Shown: in pieces, positions 12,538 to 18,641 of the stretch
How positions within the stretch are numbered: the first letter of the stretch is position 1
How the letters are laid out: every line of letters starts with the position of its first letter
NCBI GenBank assembly: GCA_021823425.1
Contig: JAKANX010000007.1
Coordinates: forward strand, 1-18,641
Direction: 5' to 3'
Source of the DNA: Microcaldota archaeon
Lineage (GTDB): Archaea > Micrarchaeota > Micrarchaeia > Anstonellales > Bilamarchaeaceae
DNA: 18,641 bases
The notes under the pieces: model-generated
Database searches by the model: none
What the model was told of the DNA's origin: nothing
Seen by the model: the letters and a program-made list of their open reading frames with translations, nothing else
Position numbers and translations under genes: made by a program

Positions 12538-13956
12538 CTATCCTATCATTTCCCTTATCGTTTCCTCTATTTCCCTGGCGTCGGCGGTGCCCTTGGTCTT
12601 CTGCATCACTTTTCCAACTAAAAAGAAGATTGATTTCGCATTTCCTGCCTTGTAATCGCTCACCGCCTTTTGGTTCTCCTTCACCGCCTGCTCGCACGCG
12701 GCCTTGAGCGCCCCTGAGTCCGAGCTCTTGAGAAGCCCCAAATCGTTCGCAACGTTGCGGGGCGTGTCCCTCAGCTCCACGTAAGCCCCGCTCTCCCTCG
12801 CCTTTATGAGGATATCCGTATCAAGCATCCCAATCAGTATCTGGTCGGCCGCCTTGTCCGTGACCTGCCCGGTGGAGAACATCTCGTAAAGCTCGCCCGC
12901 GTGCTTTGCCGTGAGCCCGCTGTTCCTGAAAAGCAGGTTTCGGTAGTTGAGCTGCTTCCTCAGGGGGCCGCGCATCCAGTTCGCGAATTTCTGCGCGTCG
13001 AACTTCCTCTCCTTCACGAGGCGCTCGTACGCGTCAGCGAACTCCTTTTCAATCACTATCACGCCTGCATCCGCAGGCGTTATTCCGTACTGGGACGCGA
13101 GCCTCGCCGCCCTTGCGTCCGGAAGCTCCGCGACCGCATCCGCGGCGGCCTTCCATTGCGCCGCTGAAAAAGAAATCGGGGAAATGTCCGGGTCCGGGAC
13201 GTACCGGTAATCGTCCGCGGTCTCCTTCTTCCTGAGCCTTACCGTGATTCCGCTGTTCTCGTCAAAATGCCTGGTTTCCTGCACAATTTTTACGCCCTGC
13301 TCTATCTGCGTCCTCTGCCTCTTTATTTCAAAGGAAAGGGCGTCGTAAACGTTGGAGAACGAGTTGATGTTCTTGATTTCCACGCGCGCGCTGCCCTCCT
13401 GGCTTATGTTCGCGTCTATGCGCATCGTCCCCACTTCCGTCTCGTTTATCACGTTGAAGTATCTAAGATACTGCTCCAGCTTGCCGAGGAACTCGCGCGC
13501 GTCCTCCGGGCTCCTCATGTCCGGAGCCGTGACTATCTCCACCAACGGAACCCCGCTCCTGTTGTAGTCCACGAACCCTTTCTTGAGCTCGTACCTTCCC
13601 GGGTCCTCTTCGAAATGCACTTCCCAGATTCCTATCCCGTTGAGCTTCCCGTCCTTTGCGACCGGCTTGGAGGTCCTCTGGTAGCCCGAAGGCAAATCCG
13701 GATAAAAGTAATGCTTCCTCTGCACGAAAACGTCCTTGTCCAGCTCCGGCTTCGCCTTCAGCATGCTTGCAATCTTCAGGACGTGCGAAATGGCCTCCCC
13801 GTTCATCTGCATGGGCTTTCCGCCCGGCTGCCCTGCACAGATGGGGCAGATGTTGCTGTTCGCCTCCGCGTGCCCGTAGTTGGTGGGGCACTCGCAGAAC
13901 AGCTTGGCCTTGGTGTTGAGCTGGACGTGTATTTCCAGCCCGATTATCGTTTTCAT
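12538..13956 (-). CDS. gatB: Asp/Glu-tRNA amidotransferase subunit B
   Basis: This 472-residue GatB subunit binds misacylated tRNA and activates the carboxyl group with ATP before amidation. The N terminus is canonical: IIGLEIHVQLNTKAKLFCEC. The zinc-site cysteines are Cys21, Cys23, Cys37 and Cys40 (CEC and CPIC), followed by QRKHYFYPDLPSGYQ and the GatB cradle motifs DYNRSGVPLVEIVT and RIDANIS. The C-terminal helical and YqeY-like tail (about 320-472) is complete, ending in FFLVGKVMQKTKG and an acidic helix. It is the last gene of gatC-gatA-gatB and overlaps the end of gatA by four bases (ATGA), indicating coupled translation. The B subunit of GatCAB is distinct from archaeal GatE, which often has an inserted AspRS-like domain that is absent here. 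Confidence 0.96.
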   Translation of the reverse strand: MKTIIGLEIHVQLNTKAKLFCECPTNYGHAEANSNICPICAGQPGGKPMQMNGEAISHVLKIASMLKAKPELDKDVFVQRKHYFYPDLPSGYQRTSKPVAKDGKLNGIGIWEVHFEEDPGRYELKKGFVDYNRSGVPLVEIVTAPDMRSPEDAREFLGKLEQYLRYFNVINETEVGTMRIDANISQEGSARVEIKNINSFSNVYDALSFEIKRQRTQIEQGVKIVQETRHFDENSGITVRLRKKETADDYRYVPDPDISPISFSAAQWKAAADAVAELPDARAARLASQYGITPADAGVIVIEKEFADAYERLVKERKFDAQKFANWMRGPLRKQLNYRNLLFRNSGLTAKHAGELYEMFSTGQVTDKAADQILIGMLDTDILIKARESGAYVELRDTPRNVANDLGLLKSSDSGALKAACEQAVKENQKAVSDYKAGNAKSIFFLVGKVMQKTKGTADAREIEETIREMIG

Positions 13957-15320
13957 TTCCTATCCAACCTTTCAATTTCTTCCATTAGTGCGAAAACTTT
14001 CCCCTCCCCGTACCTGCTGCCGAGCACCTGCATCCCCGGCCTGAATTTGCCTATTTTCCCGAACGGCACCGAGGCAGCCGGGATTCCCGCGAGGTTCGCA
14101 GGCACGGTCAGTATGTCCGCAAGGTACATTTCCAGCGGGTTCTCCATCTTCTGCCCTATCTTCCATGGGAGCGTGCTCATCGTGGGCCCGAGCAGAACCC
14201 CGTATTTGCCCAGCACCGCCTCAATGTCCCTCTTGATTACCGCGCGTGCGCTCAGGGTTTTCCCGTACCACGCGTCGTGGTATTCTTTCGTAGTGATGAA
14301 TGTTCCTAGGAGTATTCTCCTCTTTACCTCCAGCCCGAGCTTGCTTCCCCTCAGCTCGCCCACGTCTTCGGTCAGGTTCTCCAGCTCCCGGCCCGTCTTT
14401 CCGTAGCGCAGGCCGTCGAACTTCTGCATCGCGCTGGAGAATTCCGCGAAAACCGTGAGGTAGTAAATGGGAATCGCGTGCTTGAGCGAGGGAATGGAGA
14501 CTTCGGAGATTTGGTAGCCTTCCGCCCCGAGCGAGTCCGAAAGCCTGTGGAATTCCTTTGCGATGCGCTCGTCGCACCCTTCCAGGAATTCCTTTGCGAC
14601 TGCTATCGTGGGCTTTCCTGAAAAGTCCAGCGCGACCTTTCCGTTTTCCGGGGTTCCTCCGGTCGCCTGGTCCCTCGCGTCCCTCCCCGCAATCGCGGAA
14701 AGCATGAGCTTGGCGTCCTTGGCGCTGTTCGCGAGCGGGCCTATCTGGTCAAGGCTCATCGCCATGTCCGAAAGCCCGTAGCGCGAGACGAGCCCGTAAG
14801 TGGGCTTTATCCCGGTGATTCCGCAGAAGGACGCGGGGCACCTAATCGAGCCCCCCGTGTCCGAGCCGAGCGCGATGTCCGCGAATCCCGCTGCGACGGC
14901 CGCAGCGCTCCCTCCGCTGCTTCCGCCCGGCACATATTCCGGGTCAAGCGGGTTCCGGGTTGCGAAGTACGCGCTGTGGGTGTTGTCGCTTCCGCAGGCG
15001 AACTCGTCCATGTTCGCCGAGCCGATTATTATCCCGTCTTCCGCGTTTATCCTCTCAACCACGGCGGCGTCGTAGGGCGCGATGTAGTTCTCGAGCATTT
15101 TGGAGCCCGCGGTGAGCCGCTTTCCCCTAGCCGCGATTATGTTCTTGATTGCGATTGCCTTTCCCGCGAGCCTTCCTAGCGGCTTTCCCTCCTTCGCCTT
15201 CCTGTCCAGCTCCTGCGCCTTGGCCAGCGCCTCCTTTTCGTAAACCTCTATGAATGCGCCTATCCTGCCGTCCTCCCTGCGGATTTTCTCCAACAGCCGG
15301 GCTATGCGCTCGTGGTGCAT
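13953..15320 (-). CDS. gatA: Asp/Glu-tRNA amidotransferase subunit A (glutaminase)
   Basis: This 455-residue amidase-signature enzyme releases ammonia from glutamine for the GatCAB complex. The Ser-cisSer-Lys triad is present with the spacing of known GatA: Lys59 in AIAIKN, Ser134 in PGGSSGGS and Ser158 in SDTGGSIRCP. It lacks most of the N-terminal helix seen in longer GatA proteins. I chose the ATG at 15320. An in-frame TTG at 15329 overlaps the gatC stop and would add three residues (TTG, ATT, TTC); this coupling start cannot be excluded. The 3' end overlaps gatB by four bases. The gene is the middle of a three-gene operon. A stretch coding TRNPLDPEY resembles the dispersed heptamer repeat, but the residues are conserved in GatA, so I treat that as chance. 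Confidence 0.95.
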   Translation of the reverse strand: MHHERIARLLEKIRREDGRIGAFIEVYEKEALAKAQELDRKAKEGKPLGRLAGKAIAIKNIIAARGKRLTAGSKMLENYIAPYDAAVVERINAEDGIIIGSANMDEFACGSDNTHSAYFATRNPLDPEYVPGGSSGGSAAAVAAGFADIALGSDTGGSIRCPASFCGITGIKPTYGLVSRYGLSDMAMSLDQIGPLANSAKDAKLMLSAIAGRDARDQATGGTPENGKVALDFSGKPTIAVAKEFLEGCDERIAKEFHRLSDSLGAEGYQISEVSIPSLKHAIPIYYLTVFAEFSSAMQKFDGLRYGKTGRELENLTEDVGELRGSKLGLEVKRRILLGTFITTKEYHDAWYGKTLSARAVIKRDIEAVLGKYGVLLGPTMSTLPWKIGQKMENPLEMYLADILTVPANLAGIPAASVPFGKIGKFRPGMQVLGSRYGEGKVFALMEEIERLDRK

Positions 15321-15325
15321 GAAAA

Positions 15326-15616
15326 TCAATCCAGCGATTTGGGCGCGACCATCAGCCTGCCGTCCTTTTGCGCGAAATTTTCCACTATCGCGTCCGCATC
15401 GCCCCTTGCCTTGGGCCTCGGCTCGTCCGGCCTGAGCGAGCCCTGGACCCCTGTAACGTAAAAGAGCCTCTCGCCCCCTGCGCCGATTTTCTCAATGCTT
15501 GAAAAATGGCCGAAGAGCTCGGCGAACTCCTTTTCCAGCCTCGCGAGCTCCGCTTCGCTGAGCTTCACGCGCGAGAGCTCGCCCATTTTCCTTACTAGGT
15601 CCTTGCTTATCTCCAT
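15326..15616 (-). CDS. gatC: Asp/Glu-tRNA amidotransferase subunit C
   Basis: This 96-residue subunit wraps around GatA and steadies the GatCAB complex. The N terminus MEISKDLVRKMGELSRVKLS followed by ELARLEKEFAELFGHFSSIE is the typical GatC helical start, and the C terminus carries the usual extended acidic/proline stretch (RPDEPRPKARGDADAIVENF). A longer open frame extends upstream to 15682, but its first residues are hydrophobic and foreign to GatC. The ATG at 15616 is preceded by AGGTG (minus strand, 15622-15626) five bases away, so this start is preferred. It is the first gene of the operon, ends against gatA, and has a TATA-like box at 15662-15669. Confidence 0.93.
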   Translation of the reverse strand: MEISKDLVRKMGELSRVKLSEAELARLEKEFAELFGHFSSIEKIGAGGERLFYVTGVQGSLRPDEPRPKARGDADAIVENFAQKDGRLMVAPKSLD

Positions 15617-15621
15617 GCCTG

Positions 15622-15626
15622 CACCT
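15622..15626 (-). promoter_or_regulatory. gatC: Shine-Dalgarno site of gatC
   Basis: The minus strand reads AGGTG five bases before the ATG at 15616. This decides the start in favour of 15616 over the upstream in-frame ATG at 15682. Confidence 0.55.
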
Positions 15627-15661
15627 GCGATTAGAATTGCATTTAGAAGTAGGACGGAAAA

Positions 15662-15669
15662 GTTAAAAA
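15662..15669 (-). promoter_or_regulatory. Putative TATA box of the gatCAB operon
   Basis: The minus-strand TTTTTAAC would set transcription start near 15639, leaving a leader of about 23 nt that contains the Shine-Dalgarno site of gatC. Confidence 0.45.
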
Positions 15670-15702
15670 TGGTGCCGAGCATCCCGGTTTCCGACTTATT
15701 TG

Positions 15703-15710
15703 TTTATAAA
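15703..15710 (+). promoter_or_regulatory. TATA box, leaderless promoter of the first 7-TM paralog
   Basis: TTTATAAA is centred about 26 nt before the ATG at 15733. Confidence 0.6.
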
Positions 15711-15732
15711 CCTTAAATGAAATACAAATCCG

Positions 15733-16614
15733 ATGGGATTCAATTTCGCGCCTCTCTCGGCGCTTTCAGACCTGGGTTCTCCCGCCTCCGTATTCCTTCT
15801 CGCCCACATCATAGTCCTGGCGGCGAGCTTCATCCTTTCACTTTACGGGCTTTACGGGCTGCTGAAATACGCGCGCGGCATTTCAAAGAACAACGCGCTC
15901 ATAGCCGCGTTCGCGCTCGGCTCGTTCATTCCGCTCGGCGACATACTGGAGCACTTCGAGCTTTTCCCCAGCGCTGACTTCTGGCACCACATGCACATCT
16001 TCGGCGGCGTTTTCGCGCTCTACTTCATGCACCGCTTCGCGCTGACGATGGATTCGGGGGAGACGGATTTCAGGCGGGATGCCCTGTTTCCAGCTATTGC
16101 CGGAATAATCGTGGTGGCCGCGTTCTACAATGAAGACGCGCTCGGCAGGGCGTTCCCGCTAATCATATGGGGCATTTACGCCGCCGCAGTAATTTTCCTG
16201 CTCGGCTCGATATATTTCCTGTTCGACATTTCTAGGAGGGCGCGGAAGGCGGAATCCGCCTTCTCGCTCAAGACCTTCGCGATTTCCATGGTGCCGCTGA
16301 TTTCGCTCGCGCTTTTCGTGATTGCGATAACGTCCATGGGCGCAGAAATACTCCTGGACATCGCCAATGTACGGGCTGTCCCGGCAGCGGTGCAGACGCT
16401 CACCGTGTTCCTCATAGCCGCGCAGAACCTGCTCTACCCCCTGCTTGCGATGACGTTGCTGGGCTTCGGGTACATGTCCGGCAAGATTTACAATTTGTAC
16501 GCGCCCATAAGGAAATTCCTAGAATCCAAGGGGCAGAAGGGGCAGATAGCCCCGCCTCCCGCGCCCCGGGGCGCAGGAAAAGCAGGCGGAGCGAAGCCCG
16601 AAAAAAGAAAGTGA
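15733..16614 (+). CDS. Seven-TM membrane protein with His/Asp/Glu cluster, unrecognised family (paralog 1)
   Basis: This 293-residue protein has about seven hydrophobic segments (roughly 18-45, 53-70, 84-105, 114-132, 138-165, 182-208, 215-248) and a basic, Pro/Ala/Gly-rich cytoplasmic tail. The end of TM2 through TM3 reads GDILEHFELFPSADFWHHMH, then ALYFMHRF. The polar residues Asp70, Glu73, His74, Glu76, His85, His86, His88 and His100 are all conserved in the paralog that follows, as are His25 in TM1, Glu205 and Asp209 in TM6, and Gln231-Asn232 in TM7. A second conserved block, RARKAE-AFSLKTF, lies between TM5 and TM6. Such a cluster suggests a metal site in or near the membrane, but no function can be assigned. 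It is divergent from gatCAB and has its own leaderless promoter. Confidence 0.85.
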   Translation: MGFNFAPLSALSDLGSPASVFLLAHIIVLAASFILSLYGLYGLLKYARGISKNNALIAAFALGSFIPLGDILEHFELFPSADFWHHMHIFGGVFALYFMHRFALTMDSGETDFRRDALFPAIAGIIVVAAFYNEDALGRAFPLIIWGIYAAAVIFLLGSIYFLFDISRRARKAESAFSLKTFAISMVPLISLALFVIAITSMGAEILLDIANVRAVPAAVQTLTVFLIAAQNLLYPLLAMTLLGFGYMSGKIYNLYAPIRKFLESKGQKGQIAPPPAPRGAGKAGGAKPEKRK

Positions 16615-16620
16615 TATAAA
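16613..16620 (+). promoter_or_regulatory. TATA box, leaderless promoter of the second 7-TM paralog
   Basis: GATATAAA is centred about 26 nt before the ATG at 16642 and overlaps the stop codon of the first paralog, so the second gene can be transcribed on its own. Confidence 0.55.
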
Positions 16621-16641
16621 CCCCAAAGCAAATGCTTTCAT

Positions 16642-17508
16642 ATGGCTTTCATGTACCCCCCGCAGGCCGAACTTTTCCAGGACATCTCGATTCCGATCTC
16701 GCCCCTGCTCGTGCACCTGCTGATAATCACGATCTCCGCAGGGCTTTCCATGTACGGCATCTTCGGCCTCGTGCGGCACTCCAAGACCTTTTCCTCCAAC
16801 TGGCATCTCCTCGCAATCGCGTTCGCCCTGATGGCGTTCATGCCCGTCGGGGACATGTTCGAGCACTTGGAACTATGGCCCGGCGCGGAATACTGGCACC
16901 ACTTCCACCTGTTCGCGGGTGTGGTCGCGTTCTACTTCATGCATTATTTCATAACTCGCATGGACTCCCCGGTGGTTGAGAGCGACAAGAAGGCCGCTGC
17001 AACGTTGCTCGTGCTTTCGGCGCTCGCCGTCCTTTTCGTGTATTTCGAGGAGACCTTCGGCGACACCTATTCGTGGGTGCTCGGAGGAATATACGCGGTC
17101 CTCGTGCTTGTTTCACTCGTCTACCTGAAATTCCTATGGGACATCGTCCACCGCGCCCGGAAGGCAGAGGCGGCGTTCTCGCTAAAGACCTTCTTCATAT
17201 CAATGATGCCCATAATCTCAATGTCGCTTTTCATCCTGACCTTCACGGGCATACTGGCGGAGGCCATGATGGACGTGCTGCCGAATTCGGAATCTAACCA
17301 TCTGCTCGTGTTCCTGATTGCGCTCCAGAACCCGCTTTACCTGATTCTCGCGATGACGCTCGCCGCGTACGCGTACGTCGGTGCAAGGATACACGCGTTC
17401 TACGCCCCGATTGAGAAATTCGTGACCTCCAAGATGGCGAAGGGCGCAACGAGCAAGGGCCAGCTTTCAATAGTCGGCGCAAGGAGAAGGAAGAAGGCAA
17501 GGAAATAG
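16642..17508 (+). CDS. Seven-TM membrane protein with His/Asp/Glu cluster, unrecognised family (paralog 2)
   Basis: This 288-residue protein is clearly homologous to the upstream gene along its whole length and follows it by 27 nt, so the pair arose by tandem duplication. Shared signatures are PVGDMFEHLELWPGAEYWHH (69-88), AFYFMHYFITRMDS, RARKAEAAFSLKTFFISM, LAEAMMD and ALQNPLYLILAMTL. The conserved polar residues here are His25, Asp71, Glu74, His75, Glu77, His86, His87, His89, His101, Asp108, Glu207, Asp211 and Gln229-Asn230. About seven membrane segments are followed by a strongly basic C-terminal tail (GARRRKKARK) that should be cytoplasmic. The paralogs differ most in the TM4 region and tails. 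I recognise no family; HxxxH motifs of the ceramidase/PAQR superfamily are absent from the last helix. Confidence 0.85.
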   Translation: MAFMYPPQAELFQDISIPISPLLVHLLIITISAGLSMYGIFGLVRHSKTFSSNWHLLAIAFALMAFMPVGDMFEHLELWPGAEYWHHFHLFAGVVAFYFMHYFITRMDSPVVESDKKAAATLLVLSALAVLFVYFEETFGDTYSWVLGGIYAVLVLVSLVYLKFLWDIVHRARKAEAAFSLKTFFISMMPIISMSLFILTFTGILAEAMMDVLPNSESNHLLVFLIALQNPLYLILAMTLAAYAYVGARIHAFYAPIEKFVTSKMAKGATSKGQLSIVGARRRKKARK

Positions 17509-17540
17509 CGAAAACGCAAGGGCGCGCCGCCGCGTAGCGT

Positions 17541-18641
17541 TCAGAGGATGCCCCTTATTCTTGTGAAAGCCTCCTCTATCACTTGCGGCTCCGGAAGGAA
17601 CGTGGTCCTGAAATAAACCCCGTCCTCCTGCCTGCCGAAGCCCGAGCCCGGCACGAACACGACGCCTTTCCTTATGGCCGCGCGGACGAATTCCCAGTCC
17701 CGCTTCCATTTATTTGTCTCTATCTTAAGGAACGCGTAGAACGCCCCTTCCGGAACAGGGAACGAGACCGGCAACTCGCTGGCCATCTTCACGAACGTGT
17801 CCCTCCTCTTTAGCAGCTTCGCCTTCATGCCCGCGAGGTATGCAGGGTAAGCGGGGTCCACTATCGCCGCGGCGGCGGCCTTCTGGTACTCCCAGTTCAC
17901 CGAAAGGCGCTGGTTGCACAACAGGAAGAATGCGTTCTTCACCTCCTCCCAGCGCTCGCCGTGGAACGCCACCCAGCCGATTCTCGCGCCCGGATAGCTG
18001 AACACTTTTGAAAGCGAGCTTCCGTATATGAACGGCACCTTTCCCTTGGCGATTTTCCGAAAATCAACATCTCCCTTGAAAATGAGCTTGTCGTAGGAGC
18101 CGTCGTAGAAAATCGGGACGTCGTGCTCCGCGCAAAGCTTCACCCCATCCGTCAGATTCTTCTCCGAATACACGGAGCCGAGCGGGTTGTTCGGGTTTAT
18201 GATTACCATCGCCTTTGCGCCCGGCATCTTCCGCTCCAGATGCTCTATGTCAATCTGGCCGTTCGCGTCGTGCCTGTAGAACACGCTGTCGCCCTCGAAC
18301 TGCTTGGCCTTGCTTATGTAAAGAGAGTACGTGGGGTTGGGAAGGAGGATTTTCTCCCCGAAACCTATGAACGAGTGGAAGAAGAAGTCTATCCCTTCCG
18401 TGAGCCCGCCGACCGCGAACACGTCCTCGGGCGCGCAGCCCTCGAGCTTCGCGACGTTGTTCCTAAGTTCCGCGTCGCCTTCGGAGGGCGCGTAGCCCTT
18501 GTATTTGCCGTCCAGCGCCTTCTTCACGTCCCTTGCAATCGCGTCGAAGGGCTCGAACCCGTATTGGGGCGGGTCGCCTATGTTGAGGTAAAGCATGTTG
18601 GTGCCCCTCGCCTCCTCCTGCTTGGCTTCCATCACTATGTC
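17541..18641 (-). CDS. Class I/II PLP-dependent aminotransferase, alanine-transaminase-like (partial, N terminus beyond the window)
   Basis: The minus-strand frame stays open to the right edge, giving 366 visible residues starting DIVMEAKQEEARG. Related archaeal AlaT-type enzymes begin a dozen or so residues earlier, so the GTG at 18635 is probably internal and the true start lies outside. PLP-fold landmarks in order are YLNIGDPPQYGF, YAPSEGDAELR, the phosphate-loop region GGLTEGIDFFF, INPNNPLGSVYS, the PLP-contacting Asp in FYDGSYDKLIF, Schiff-base Lys in GSSLSKVFSYPGARIGW, and the substrate-carboxylate Arg in YFRTTFLP. It should move amino groups between an amino acid and a 2-oxoacid; the exact substrate cannot be set. 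DGSYD in place of the common DEIYD is a mild variation that keeps the Asp and Tyr. It converges on the 7-TM gene pair. Confidence 0.92.
   Translation of the reverse strand, partial: DIVMEAKQEEARGTNMLYLNIGDPPQYGFEPFDAIARDVKKALDGKYKGYAPSEGDAELRNNVAKLEGCAPEDVFAVGGLTEGIDFFFHSFIGFGEKILLPNPTYSLYISKAKQFEGDSVFYRHDANGQIDIEHLERKMPGAKAMVIINPNNPLGSVYSEKNLTDGVKLCAEHDVPIFYDGSYDKLIFKGDVDFRKIAKGKVPFIYGSSLSKVFSYPGARIGWVAFHGERWEEVKNAFFLLCNQRLSVNWEYQKAAAAAIVDPAYPAYLAGMKAKLLKRRDTFVKMASELPVSFPVPEGAFYAFLKIETNKWKRDWEFVRAAIRKGVVFVPGSGFGRQEDGVYFRTTFLPEPQVIEEAFTRIRGIL

Noticed and set aside
13267..14406. Open frame of 379 codons on the plus strand
   Set aside because: It is antisense to gatB and gatA, both of which have complete family motifs; the translated sequence resembles no protein.
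14946..14965. Possible fourth copy of the heptamer repeat in gatA (minus strand, TCGCAAC, CCGGAAC)
   Set aside because: Only two units match, and the encoded RNPLDPE is conserved in GatA proteins, so the likeness is probably chance from codon choice.
15617..15682. Longer GatC with 22 extra hydrophobic N-terminal residues
   Set aside because: GatC is cytosolic and starts near MEISKDLV; a Shine-Dalgarno site lies directly before the ATG at 15616, and the TATA-like box falls inside the extension.
15733..17508. Assignment of the 7-TM pair to the ceramidase/PAQR (CREST) hydrolase superfamily
   Set aside because: That superfamily needs an HxxxH in the last helix; here the last helices have no His and the His cluster is in TM1 to TM3.
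17747..17766. Two heptamer-like units in the aminotransferase gene (CCGGAAC, AGGGAAC)
   Set aside because: They fall in the PVPEGAFYAF region typical of the family and do not extend to further units.
1..18641. CRISPR arrays, insertion sequences, rRNA genes or integrase sites
   Set aside because: No regularly spaced repeats, transposase or integrase motifs, or rRNA sequence were seen on either strand.

Overview
This window reads as a piece of a GC-rich archaeal chromosome. The evidence is a digeranylgeranylglyceryl-phosphate-synthase-type UbiA enzyme for ether lipids, an archaeal/eukaryotic-type glutamyl-tRNA synthetase, a long archaeal FKBP, a tRNA without an encoded CCA, and TATA boxes placed about 25-28 nt ahead of start codons, as expected for leaderless archaeal transcripts. 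The lineage cannot be fixed from the sequence alone. Compact genes and several unrecognised small membrane proteins would suit a DPANN-like archaeon, but that is inference.

Layout. Positions 1-333 (-) hold the start of a membrane-anchored secreted protein that runs off the left edge. It is divergent from a cytosolic FKBP prolyl isomerase (456-1097), which is followed by an unrecognised protein (1129-1899) and a DUF4282-like membrane protein (1953-2321). An overlapping aguB-aguA pair (2369-4329) converts agmatine to putrescine through N-carbamoylputrescine. Next come a UbiA-family lipid prenyltransferase (4378-5250), tRNA-Pro(CGG) (5353-5425), gltX (5469-7178), an Hrq1/MrfA-like helicase (7227-9344), an FKBP-like surface lipoprotein rich in N-glycosylation sequons (9400-10323), and a class II ribonucleotide reductase (10382-12493). 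On the minus strand a tightly coupled gatC-gatA-gatB operon (15616 to 12538) encodes the tRNA amidotransferase. Divergent from it lie two tandem paralogous membrane proteins (15733-16614 and 16642-17508) with a striking His/Asp/Glu cluster. The right edge carries a class I/II aminotransferase on the minus strand, cut at its N terminus.

How the genes fit together. gltX, gatCAB and tRNA-Pro serve translation, and GatCAB with GluRS supports making Gln-tRNA and/or Asn-tRNA by amidation. aguBA feeds polyamine synthesis, nrdJ supplies deoxynucleotides, the helicase is probably for DNA repair, and the prenyltransferase serves membrane lipids.

Most unusual signals. (1) A dispersed heptanucleotide repeat (consensus close to CCGGAAC/TGGAAAC) occurs at three loci, two of them in-frame inside aguA and gltX. 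(2) The tandem 7-TM paralogs form a family I do not recognise and may be an undescribed membrane metalloprotein. (3) The ribonucleotide reductase ends in a Pro/Ala-rich tail without the usual C-terminal cysteines. (4) Two consecutive perfect inverted repeats sit in the 5' end of the lipoprotein gene.
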